From positions 1 to 7,495 of the forward strand of contig CAJWGI010000060.1 in NCBI GenBank assembly GCA_913031335.1: DNA of 7,495 bases, in the 5' to 3' direction. Made by a program: the position numbers and the translations under genes. Each line of letters begins with the position of its first letter. Within the stretch, counting starts at the first letter, position 1. This document shows, piece by piece, positions 1-6,274 of this stretch. Below the pieces are notes generated by a model. The model saw only the letters and a program-made list of their open reading frames with translations, was not told the origin of the DNA and did not search any database. The stretch is from an uncultured Anaerolineales bacterium. Lineage in GTDB: Bacteria; Chloroflexota; Anaerolineae; Anaerolineales; UBA11657.

Positions 1-521
1 CCGCGCGCATCCCCGTTGACCGCTATCAGCGAGACGGTGTCGCCGCGGCGCCCGCGAATGAGGTTTTCTGCGCCGGGGCGCAGCAACGTGATTTCCTGAT
101 TGCCGTCGAGCAGGCGAATGCGCGCCGTCGCGAAATGTGGCAGCCCCAAGAGCAGCAAGTTCGCCAGAGTCTGATCCCAGCGGCGACCCAGCGCCGCCAG
201 CACTAGGATCTCGCGGATTTCTTTTTGGATTGCCAGGTCAACCGCCAGTTCCAGGTCGGTTTCATCCTTGCGGGCGGGGTGGCGTAAAACCTCCGCGCCA
301 TGAGCCGCGAGTTCATCCAGTTGCGCAGCTGAGAGCGAGTCGAAATCCCCGATGACAAACTGCGGCGTGCAGCCGGATTGCAGGCAATAGCGCCCGCCTC
401 CGTCCGCCGCGATAAGCAGGTCATCCACGCGCAACAGTGATTTCAAATCCGTGTCGGCGGACATCCCCCCGTTAGCAACGATGACGGCCCGTCTCTTCGC
501 TTCCGTTTCTGTTTGCTGCAT
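1..521 (-). CDS. thiN: Thiamine pyrophosphokinase (thiamine diphosphokinase), C-terminus cut by window edge
   Basis: Transfers pyrophosphate from ATP to thiamine to give thiamine pyrophosphate (TPP), in the cytoplasm, as the last step of thiamine salvage. I translated this frame by hand from the ATG at 521; 173 residues are visible without a stop. Family motifs are in order: AADGG (38-42), GDFDS (58-62), KDETDLELA (85-93, the acidic metal/substrate motif), GRRWDQTLAN (112-121, where the family usually has R-x-DH, here DQ), and the start of the C-terminal beta domain (GDTVSLIAVNGD, 160-171). The family is usually about 210-220 residues, so roughly 40 are missing off the left edge. The ATG is preceded by an AU-rich stretch with no close Shine-Dalgarno; the nearest purine run, GAGAGG, is 14 bases upstream inside a hairpin arm. 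The TPP riboswitch in its leader independently supports the assignment and implies end-product feedback. Confidence 0.93.
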   Translation of the reverse strand, partial: MQQTETEAKRRAVIVANGGMSADTDLKSLLRVDDLLIAADGGGRYCLQSGCTPQFVIGDFDSLSAAQLDELAAHGAEVLRHPARKDETDLELAVDLAIQKEIREILVLAALGRRWDQTLANLLLLGLPHFATARIRLLDGNQEITLLRPGAENLIRGRRGDTVSLIAVNGDAR

Positions 522-525
522 ATAA

Positions 526-559
526 CAATAAACCGCCTCTCTGGGGAGGAGAGGCGGTT
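526..559 (-). terminator. Riboswitch expression-platform hairpin (likely intrinsic terminator)
   Basis: A perfect 11-bp stem is formed by 549-559 and 531-541 with a 7-base loop (542-548). Read on the minus strand, the 3' arm GAGAGGCGGTT is followed by TATTGTTATA, a U-rich though interrupted tail, just before the thiN ATG. It lies between the TPP aptamer and the gene, the standard place for a riboswitch-controlled terminator. The 3' arm also contains the only Shine-Dalgarno-like run (GAGAGG, 541-536) near the thiN start, so the hairpin could also act by hiding the ribosome site. Termination is the more likely mode because the stem is strong and followed by U residues. Confidence 0.8.
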
Positions 560-570
560 CGCGTAATCGT

Positions 571-664
571 GATTTTCCCTTCGCCGGCATTATCCGGAGC
601 AGGTTCCGCGGGTCGCAGGGCAAAGCCTGCCTCTCAGTCTGCACGACCAGACTCCCCGTAATTT
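571..664 (-). promoter_or_regulatory. TPP riboswitch (THI element) upstream of thiN
   Basis: The minus strand carries the conserved TPP aptamer parts in order. CGGGG (658-654) pairs with CCCG (612-609) as P2. P3 is a 6-bp stem AGTCTG/CAGACT (653-648 with 641-636). The invariant CTGAGA (637-632) binds the pyrimidine part. GAACCTG is followed by CCGG-ATAATG-CCGGCG and AGGGA (606-576), which form P4/P5 and the pyrophosphate sensor. An extra facultative hairpin GCAGG/CCTGC (630-626 with 619-615) sits between CTGAGA and the P2 3' strand. P1 is weak by eye. Bound TPP should stabilise the aptamer and switch off thiN through the downstream hairpin. The gene product makes the ligand, which fits feedback control. 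Confidence 0.95.
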
Positions 665-672
665 GTGTGACC

Positions 673-700
673 ATTATATCACGTCGCCGCGCGCGGTCGA
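673..700 (-). promoter_or_regulatory. Sigma-70 type promoter for the riboswitch-thiN transcript
   Basis: The minus strand has a consensus -10 TATAAT (678-673) directly preceded by TGA (681-679), which makes an extended -10 (TGnTATAAT). A -35-like TCGACC (700-695, four of six matches to TTGACA) lies 16 bases upstream. A start near A666 would place the transcript 5' end a few bases before the aptamer. Both elements sit in the intergenic region between the divergent thiN and polA genes. Confidence 0.75.
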
Positions 701-709
701 GAGAAATGG

Positions 710-738
710 TTGCCCCGCCTTCCGGCGCCGCTTATAAT
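710..738 (+). promoter_or_regulatory. Sigma-70 type promoter for polA, giving a near-leaderless mRNA
   Basis: TTGCCC (710-715, four of six to consensus) is followed by a 17-base spacer and a perfect TATAAT (733-738). The polA ATG starts at 750, so initiation about 7 bases after the -10 (about 744-746) would leave a 5' UTR of only 4-6 bases, too short for a Shine-Dalgarno. The in-frame TAG at 738-740 rules out an upstream start codon, so the geometry is not explained by a misplaced start. Confidence 0.75.
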
Positions 739-749
739 AGCGCCCGCTC

Positions 750-3581
750 ATGCCTGCCTCTGCCGCCCGAACCCTATATCTAATCGATGGCCATGCTCTG
801 GCCTATCGCACTTATTTCGCACTGACCGGTTCGGGGTTCCAGGGCAGTTCGCGCAGTGGCGAGCCCACTGCCGGGGTGTTCGGATTCACATCAGTGCTGC
901 TGCGCCTGCTGGAACAGGAATCGCCCGATTATCTCGCTGTGAGCTTTGACGTCGGCAAGACCTTTCGCGACGAGATGTTCCCGGATTACAAGGCCACGCG
1001 CGAGAAAATGCCCGATGACCTGCGCGTGCAGATTGAGCGTATTCACGAGGTTGTGCGTGCGTTCAACATCCCTGTGTTCACGCGGGAGGGCTATGAGGCC
1101 GATGATGTGCTCGGCTCGCTCAGCCGCCTCGCCGCGCGCGTGGGCGTGCGCGTGGTCATCGTCACCGGCGACCGCGACCTGCTGCAGCTTGTCAATGACC
1201 GCGTTTCTGTCAGCCTGCCGGGCCGCAGCCTGGCGGATGCGCAGCTTTATGGCCCGCGCGATGTGGCGCATAAATACGGCGTCTCCCCGGAGCAGTTCGT
1301 CGATTATAAGGCGCTTGTGGGTGACAAATCCGATAACATCCCCGGCGTTGCCGGCGTAGGCGAAAAGACCGCGAAAACGCTGTTGCAAAAATACCTTACG
1401 CTGGACAACATCTACGCGCATCTGGACGAGGTCGCGCCGCGCTTCCAGAATAAGCTCGCTGCCGATAAAGAGAACGCTTATCTCTCCCGAAAGCTGGCAG
1501 CCATCGTCACCGACCTACAGCTCGATTTCGACCTTGAAGCCTGCGCCGTGCCGGCGGAGGGCAATTTCGACCGTGCCGCGGTGGCGGAACTCTTTCGTGA
1601 ACTGGAATTTCGCACGCTGCTAAAACGGCTCTCAGCGTTGGGGGGTGAACGGGCTGCCTCCGGTGGGCCCGGCGACCGGCAGCTTGGGCTTTTCGCCGCT
1701 CCTCCCAAAAAGGAGCGTGCTGAGGCCGCGCTCGAGCCTGCGCCGACGCGCACCGTGGTAGTGGATAACGCTGCGGCCCTTCAGGAGCTTGCTGAGAAAC
1801 TCTCCGCCGCGCGTGTCATCGCCTTCGACACCGAAACCACGTCCACCGACCCGATGCGCGCCGAGTTGGTGGGATTGTCTTTCGCGGCGGTGGCTGGGGA
1901 GGGCTATTACGTTCCGGTCGGGCACCAACCGGAGATGGCTCCGGGGGGGCAGCTCGGTTGGGAGCAGGTGCGCAGGGTGCTTTCCGGGGCGCTTTGCGAT
2001 GCCGCCATCGAGAAGGTCGCCCATGACGCCAAATACGACTACATCGTGCTAATGCGCAATGGCCTCACCGTGATGCCAATCAGCGCCGACACGATGGTGG
2101 CCGAATGGCTGTGCGACCCGGGCTCGCGAAACAAGGGTTTGAAGAACCTTGCCTGGGCGCGCCTGGGCGTGGAAATGGAGGGAATTGACACACTTGTCGG
2201 TACGGGTAAGAAGCAGATAAGCATGGACGCCGTGCCGGTGGAATCGGCCGCGGCCTACGCAGCCGCCGACGCAGACATGACGCTGCGCTTGCTCCCGCTG
2301 CTGCGGGCTGAATTGAAACAAAGCGCTGCGCTGGAACTGCTGCAGCTGGAACTGGCGCTAATGCCGCTGCTGGCGCAAATGGAAATGAATGGCGTGCTGC
2401 TCGACAGCGACTACCTGGCCGAACTGGGCGTGGTGTTGGAAAAACAGATTGAGAGCCTGCGCGAGGCTGTGAAGCAGGCTGTCGGTTACGACTTCAATCT
2501 GAACTCCACGCAGCAGCTTTCTACCGCGCTGTTTGAGCACATGGGTGTCGACCCGCCACGGGGCACCCGGCGCACCGCCTCCGGGCATTTTTCCACCGCT
2601 GTGGGCGTGCTGGCGGAGTTGGCCGCAGAACATGAAGTCGTCGACGACATTTTGCAATATCGCGAGTTGGCGAAACTGAAATCAACGTATGTGGATGCGC
2701 TTCCGTTGGCGGTCAACACGGAGACAGGGCGGGTGCACACTTCTTTCAATCAGACCGGCACGGTCACGGGGCGGTTGGCTTCCTCCGATCCTAACCTGCA
2801 GAACATCCCCATCCGCACCGAGGTCGGGCGGCAAGTGCGGCGGGCGTTCATCGCGCCGGAGGGGTGCCGACTAGTGGCCATGGATTATTCGCAGATTGAG
2901 TTACGCATCACCGCACACATTTCTGGCGATGAGTTTTTGCTGCGCGCTTTCGAGCGCGATGAGGACATTCATGTGGCCACGGCCGCGGCAGTGTTCGGCG
3001 TTGTGCCGGATGCTGTCTCATCTGAACAGCGCCGGCAGGCAAAGGCGGTGAATTTCGGACTACTGTACGGAATGGGGCCGTTTCGATTGGCTCGCTCCAC
3101 CGGCATCACGCTCGGCGAGGCTGAGGAGTTCATCGAGACGTATTTTGCGCGGCTGCCGGGCGTGAAGCGCTATCTGGATGCCACCCGCGAGCAGGCGCAG
3201 CGCGAGGGCCATGTGCATACTCTGCTGGGGCGGCGGCGCTATTTCCCGCTGCTACAGCTGGCGCAGAGCGGAGACCAGAACGCACGCGCCCGCGCCGAGC
3301 GCGAGGCCATTAACGCGCCCATTCAGGGCACGGCGGCGGACATCATCAAGCTGGCCATGGTAGAGTTGGGGCGGCAGCTGTCCACGCGGCTGGCCGAGGC
3401 GCGCTTGTTGTTGCAGGTTCACGATGAGTTACTCTTTGAGTGCCCGGATGGGGAGGTGGAAGCGCTGGTGGAGCTGGCGCGCCCGATAATGGAGAGCGCC
3501 TTCGAGCTGGCTGTGCCTCTCAAGGTCGATGTGAGCGTCGGCAAGAACTGGGAGCAAATGCAGGCGCTGTCTCCGGCCTGA
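750..3581 (+). CDS. polA: DNA polymerase I (5'-3' flap nuclease, 3'-5' proofreading, polymerase)
   Basis: Fills gaps and removes RNA primers in replication and repair. At 943 residues it is close to E. coli PolI (928). Domains: N-terminal FEN domain about 5-290 with metal-binding motifs LIDGHALAYR, YEADDVLG, VTGDRDLLQL and GDKSDNIPGVAGVGEKT; a low-complexity linker about 300-335; a DEDDy 3'-5' exonuclease about 340-520 with Exo I D360/E362, Exo II D430 in KYD, and Exo III Y503/D507, so proofreading is probably active; and the palm-fingers-thumb polymerase about 540-943. Polymerase motifs are DYSQIELR (catalytic D712), the O-helix RRQAKAVNFGLLYG with F769 at the E. coli F762 position (expected to discriminate against dideoxynucleotides), and motif C HDE at 891-893. 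The Exo II residue usually Asn (E. coli N420) is Asp426. The ATG follows an in-frame stop and is the only upstream start; there is no Shine-Dalgarno. The EamA gene follows after 12 bases. Confidence 0.98.
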   Translation: MPASAARTLYLIDGHALAYRTYFALTGSGFQGSSRSGEPTAGVFGFTSVLLRLLEQESPDYLAVSFDVGKTFRDEMFPDYKATREKMPDDLRVQIERIHEVVRAFNIPVFTREGYEADDVLGSLSRLAARVGVRVVIVTGDRDLLQLVNDRVSVSLPGRSLADAQLYGPRDVAHKYGVSPEQFVDYKALVGDKSDNIPGVAGVGEKTAKTLLQKYLTLDNIYAHLDEVAPRFQNKLAADKENAYLSRKLAAIVTDLQLDFDLEACAVPAEGNFDRAAVAELFRELEFRTLLKRLSALGGERAASGGPGDRQLGLFAAPPKKERAEAALEPAPTRTVVVDNAAALQELAEKLSAARVIAFDTETTSTDPMRAELVGLSFAAVAGEGYYVPVGHQPEMAPGGQLGWEQVRRVLSGALCDAAIEKVAHDAKYDYIVLMRNGLTVMPISADTMVAEWLCDPGSRNKGLKNLAWARLGVEMEGIDTLVGTGKKQISMDAVPVESAAAYAAADADMTLRLLPLLRAELKQSAALELLQLELALMPLLAQMEMNGVLLDSDYLAELGVVLEKQIESLREAVKQAVGYDFNLNSTQQLSTALFEHMGVDPPRGTRRTASGHFSTAVGVLAELAAEHEVVDDILQYRELAKLKSTYVDALPLAVNTETGRVHTSFNQTGTVTGRLASSDPNLQNIPIRTEVGRQVRRAFIAPEGCRLVAMDYSQIELRITAHISGDEFLLRAFERDEDIHVATAAAVFGVVPDAVSSEQRRQAKAVNFGLLYGMGPFRLARSTGITLGEAEEFIETYFARLPGVKRYLDATREQAQREGHVHTLLGRRRYFPLLQLAQSGDQNARARAEREAINAPIQGTAADIIKLAMVELGRQLSTRLAEARLLLQVHDELLFECPDGEVEALVELARPIMESAFELAVPLKVDVSVGKNWEQMQALSPA

Positions 3582-3593
3582 AAACCCTTTGCT

Positions 3594-4487
3594 ATGACTG
3601 CGTGGCTGCCAGTGGCGGCTGCATTACTGGCGGTGTCCCTCTGGGCGATTTCATTTGTCGCCATTAAGGTGGCGCTGCCCGAGATGCGCCCGGAGACCAT
3701 GATTTGGCTGCGGCAGCTGCTGGGCGCACTCACGGTTGCGTTGATTGTCTGGTTGCGCGGCAGCTGGGAGAAGCCTGCGCGCGGTGATTTGCCACGGCTG
3801 GCGCTGGCCGGATTCGTGGGCGTGGTGCTTCACCAGTGGTTGCAGGCACAGGGAATGCTCACTACCACGGCGACCGTCTCAGCATGGCTCTCGGCGCTGG
3901 CCCCGGCGCTGATGGCCGTTATGGCGTGGCTGTGGCTGCGCGAGCGATTTATGCCGCGGCAGGCGCTCTGGCTGCTCCTGGCCGGTCTCGGCGCAATACT
4001 GGTCTCGGCTGGCAGCTGGCCGGCGCTGCTGCGCGGCAGTTTCGGCGGACGTGGTGATGTACTCGTCCTGGCGAGCGCGCTCGCGTGGGCGCTGTATTCC
4101 ATTCTACTGAAAAGACTGGTGCGCACCAGGCGTGCCGGCACGGTCACTCTGGCCACTCTGTTTCTGGGTTGGCTGCTGCTTTTGCCGCTTTTCATCTTGC
4201 GGGGCGGTTGGGCGGAACTTGCCGGCATTGGCCCCTCGGGCTGGGCGGCAGTAGCGGTGCTTGGGGTGGGAAGCACCGGGCTGGCGAGCATCCTCTACAA
4301 CTATGCTCTCAAGTACCTTTCCGGCACGCTGGCGGCTGCGCTGCAATACCCCGAACCGCTGCTGGTCGTGGCGGCGGCTAGCGTGCTGCTGCGCGAATCC
4401 TTCACTCCGGCGATGGCGGTTGGCGGTCTTCTGATTCTATTTGGAGTGTGGCGCGTAGAACGGACGGCGGGCCGACTGGGGCGCTAG
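3594..4487 (+). CDS. EamA/DMT-superfamily permease (substrate unknown)
   Basis: Integral membrane protein of 297 residues with two tandem EamA repeats, about ten predicted membrane helices in all. Repeat 1 spans about 5-140 (helices near 5-25, 37-55, 68-85, 92-113, 124-141). Repeat 2 spans about 152-288 (helices near 155-172, 184-202, 215-236, 244-265, 272-287). Family marks visible are the acidic residue after helix 4 of each repeat (E117 in LRERF, E268 in LRESF), the QYPEPLL proline motif near 251-257 and a glycine-rich last helix. Members export metabolites, amino acids or drugs, and the sequence does not reveal the substrate. The ATG at 3594 begins 12 bases after the polA stop with no clear ribosome site, so co-transcription with polA is likely. 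The short positively charged tail (VERTAGRLGR) fits a cytoplasmic C-terminus. The stop lies 6 bases from the stop of the convergent gene. Confidence 0.9.
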   Translation: MTAWLPVAAALLAVSLWAISFVAIKVALPEMRPETMIWLRQLLGALTVALIVWLRGSWEKPARGDLPRLALAGFVGVVLHQWLQAQGMLTTTATVSAWLSALAPALMAVMAWLWLRERFMPRQALWLLLAGLGAILVSAGSWPALLRGSFGGRGDVLVLASALAWALYSILLKRLVRTRRAGTVTLATLFLGWLLLLPLFILRGGWAELAGIGPSGWAAVAVLGVGSTGLASILYNYALKYLSGTLAAALQYPEPLLVVAAASVLLRESFTPAMAVGGLLILFGVWRVERTAGRLGR

Positions 4488-4493
4488 CTGCGC

Positions 4494-5927
4494 TCAGGGT
4501 TGCAGCCCGGCGAACTCGGCCATGGGCAGCGCGGTGGCGGCCCAGATGTAATTCTGCGCGTGGCTGGGCAAACCGCTTTCTGAATCGTAAAACTCCCAGA
4601 AGTTCCCCGGACCGGCGCTCACTTTGTCGGCTAGCGTGCGCGTGATGCGCTGCGCGCTTTCCATGTGACCGTAATCAGCCAGCCCTTTGACCACCAGCAT
4701 GGTCAGCCCCGGCCACATTCCGCCTTGCCAGCGCCGCGCGCTGCTGTAACCAGGCTGTGACTTTCCCAGCGAGGGCAGGCCGAAACCGGCGTGGAAGTCG
4801 CCGCCCGGCTGCAGATGGCGCGCGACCAGCACGGCAGCCTGCTGCGCCGAGGGCACGCCTGCGTAGAGTGGCATCAATCCACCGATGTCGCGCACGCGCA
4901 CCTGCCCACCCCGGCGCGAGAGGCCATAATAAAAACTGTCCTCCGCGTTCCACATCAGCCGGTTCATTAGGTCGCTCAACTCGGCGGCGCGTGAATCGAA
5001 AAGCGCCGCGCGCCCGTCACCGAGTTCGCGCGCGATTGCGGCCAGCGCGCGGTCATTGGCCACCAGATATGCATTCAGGTCCACCGCGCACTGATTTTCT
5101 GCCCCGCCGGTGGCGGCCCACGTGGCAAGTTCGGCGTCGTCGCGCACCGTTTCCCATGTCTCGTTCCAGAAGAACAAACCCTGGCAGCTGCCGTGGTCGC
5201 GGCGGCCGGAGTGCAACCACCACCAGTCGTCGTTGCGCGCCCCCGCCTGCAGCGCGGCGCTAAGAAAGGCGGTGTCACCACAGCGGCGGTAAATCTGCAG
5301 CGCCTCCCATGCCAGTACCGGCAGGGTGGTGTTTGCGTGTGTGCTCGTGCCCGGCCCGGTGTCGGTAGTGACCATGTAGGGGAAGCCGCCGTCCGCGTTC
5401 TGGGCGTGGTAAAAAGCGCGCAGCATCCCTTGCGCCTCGGCGCAACGCCCCAGGCTGGCGTAGGCCAGCGTGGCCAGATTCTCGTGACCGTGATTTCGGA
5501 TGGACTGGAACCAGTGCAGACGCGGCTGCCCGGGCGCGACAGGTGTGAAAGAGTAATAAACGCGCTCGTCAATCGTACGCTGGATGAACGACTGCTGTAG
5601 AAAGTCCGCCACTGCTGCGCGCAGACCGGCGGCAGCCGGCGCGGGAGCAGCGCTGTCGGTCTCGGCCGCGGCCGCCGCGCCGGGAATTGTCAGGCGCTGG
5701 CCGACCCAGATCAAATCCGCATCGACGATGCGGTTGGCAGCGGCGAGGGCCGTCACAGTTGTGCTATAGCGTGCGGCGATTCCGGAAAGCGTTTCGCCCG
5801 GCTGCACCACATGCACGCGCTGTTGCGCGGCCAGCGCCGGGGCGGGTGGGGCCAGCAATGCCGCTGCTAGCAGCAGCGCGGCCAAAGCGCTTCGGCGAAG
5901 CCCTAAAACGGAGGCTGTGTCGGTCAT
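4494..5927 (-). CDS. Exported LysM protein with a six-hairpin (GH63/GH37/MGH1-like) glycoside hydrolase-like domain
   Basis: 477 residues. A signal peptide spans about 1-33 (RR at 11-12, an Ala/Leu core, likely cleavage after ALA 31-33). A LysM domain at about 38-83 (HVVQPGETLSGIAARY to QRLTIPG) should hold the protein on peptidoglycan or another N-acetylglucosamine polymer. A short Ala/Pro linker (84-100) leads to an all-helical domain (about 101-475). Its fingerprints recall trehalase/GH63/mannosylglycerate hydrolase clans: a Q-x-x-DGGFPYMV turn (176-186), VDLNAYLV (282-289), a GGMWPG-type segment (402-407) and FWEFYDSESG (443-452), whose E445 matches the general-base Glu of WENY motifs. 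The usual acid motif (GWD-N/F-S) reads FFWNETWE (252-259), with Asn255 in place of Asp. Four cysteines (162, 216, 248, 280) could form disulfides outside the cell. The substrate is unknown, perhaps a glucoside or envelope glycan. It starts 17 bases after clpS with no Shine-Dalgarno. Confidence 0.8.
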   Translation of the reverse strand: MTDTASVLGLRRSALAALLLAAALLAPPAPALAAQQRVHVVQPGETLSGIAARYSTTVTALAAANRIVDADLIWVGQRLTIPGAAAAAETDSAAPAPAAAGLRAAVADFLQQSFIQRTIDERVYYSFTPVAPGQPRLHWFQSIRNHGHENLATLAYASLGRCAEAQGMLRAFYHAQNADGGFPYMVTTDTGPGTSTHANTTLPVLAWEALQIYRRCGDTAFLSAALQAGARNDDWWWLHSGRRDHGSCQGLFFWNETWETVRDDAELATWAATGGAENQCAVDLNAYLVANDRALAAIARELGDGRAALFDSRAAELSDLMNRLMWNAEDSFYYGLSRRGGQVRVRDIGGLMPLYAGVPSAQQAAVLVARHLQPGGDFHAGFGLPSLGKSQPGYSSARRWQGGMWPGLTMLVVKGLADYGHMESAQRITRTLADKVSAGPGNFWEFYDSESGLPSHAQNYIWAATALPMAEFAGLQP

Positions 5928-5944
5928 GGTGGAGTTGCGCGGTG

Positions 5945-6274
5945 CTACGCCGGCTCCAGACTGAAAGTGAGCGGGTGGCCGGCCTCGCGCGCCAGGCTGT
6001 GTGCTTTTCCGACGCAGTATTTGGCCTGCTCTTTGGGCAGCGTGGCCACCTGGGCCACACCGGTCTGGTGGGCCTCCATTGTGATTTGCTCGGCTCTGGC
6101 TTGTCCGAAATCAAACACTAGGCGCAGCACTACCACCACGAATCCCCAGGGCGTCACCTCGTCGTTGTGGAGCAGTACACGGTATGGCGGATCGAGTTCG
6201 GTCTCTGTTTCCGGGGGCGGCAGCAGCTCCACCTCCGGGGCCTCGGGCAGCGGCATCGCGGCGTGGTCTGGCAT
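5945..6274 (-). CDS. clpS: ClpS, adaptor of the Clp protease for N-degron substrates
   Basis: Small cytoplasmic adaptor (109 residues) that binds proteins with destabilising N-terminal residues and hands them to the ClpA/ClpC unfoldase for degradation by ClpP. After a disordered acidic/proline-rich tail (1-28) comes the ClpS core: YRVLLHNDEVTP (31-42), VVVVLRLVFDF (46-56), EAHQTGVAQV (67-76) and a C-terminal HPLTFSLEP (100-108). The pocket residues that hold the substrate alpha-amino group are present: N37, D38 and H69 match E. coli N34, D35 and H66, and E39 replaces D36. The gate residue Met40 of E. coli is Trp43 here. I chose the ATG at 6274 because it overlaps the upstream stop (TGATG) and has GGGGAG about 6 bases before it; a TTG codon three bases earlier is less well spaced. 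No clpA, clpC or clpP gene lies in the window. Confidence 0.95.
   Translation of the reverse strand: MPDHAAMPLPEAPEVELLPPPETETELDPPYRVLLHNDEVTPWGFVVVVLRLVFDFGQARAEQITMEAHQTGVAQVATLPKEQAKYCVGKAHSLAREAGHPLTFSLEPA

Noticed and set aside
137..424. Small open readings on both strands over the left end
   Set aside because: They are out of frame with the hand-translated thiamine pyrophosphokinase, whose motifs span this whole stretch.
946..1359. Long alternative-frame open readings inside polA on both strands
   Set aside because: They overlap a gene with unmistakable PolI motifs and translate to Arg/Ala/Ser-rich, motif-free sequence typical of GC-rich shadow frames.
4480..4512. Possible bidirectional terminator between the convergent EamA and LysM-glycosidase genes
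   Set aside because: Only short imperfect stems (about 4-5 bp) are visible and neither is followed by a T-run on either strand.
4757..5263. 168-residue plus-strand reading opposite the LysM-glycosidase gene
   Set aside because: It is Arg/Pro/Ala-rich with no recognisable domain and lies antisense to a gene with a signal peptide, LysM and glycosidase motifs.
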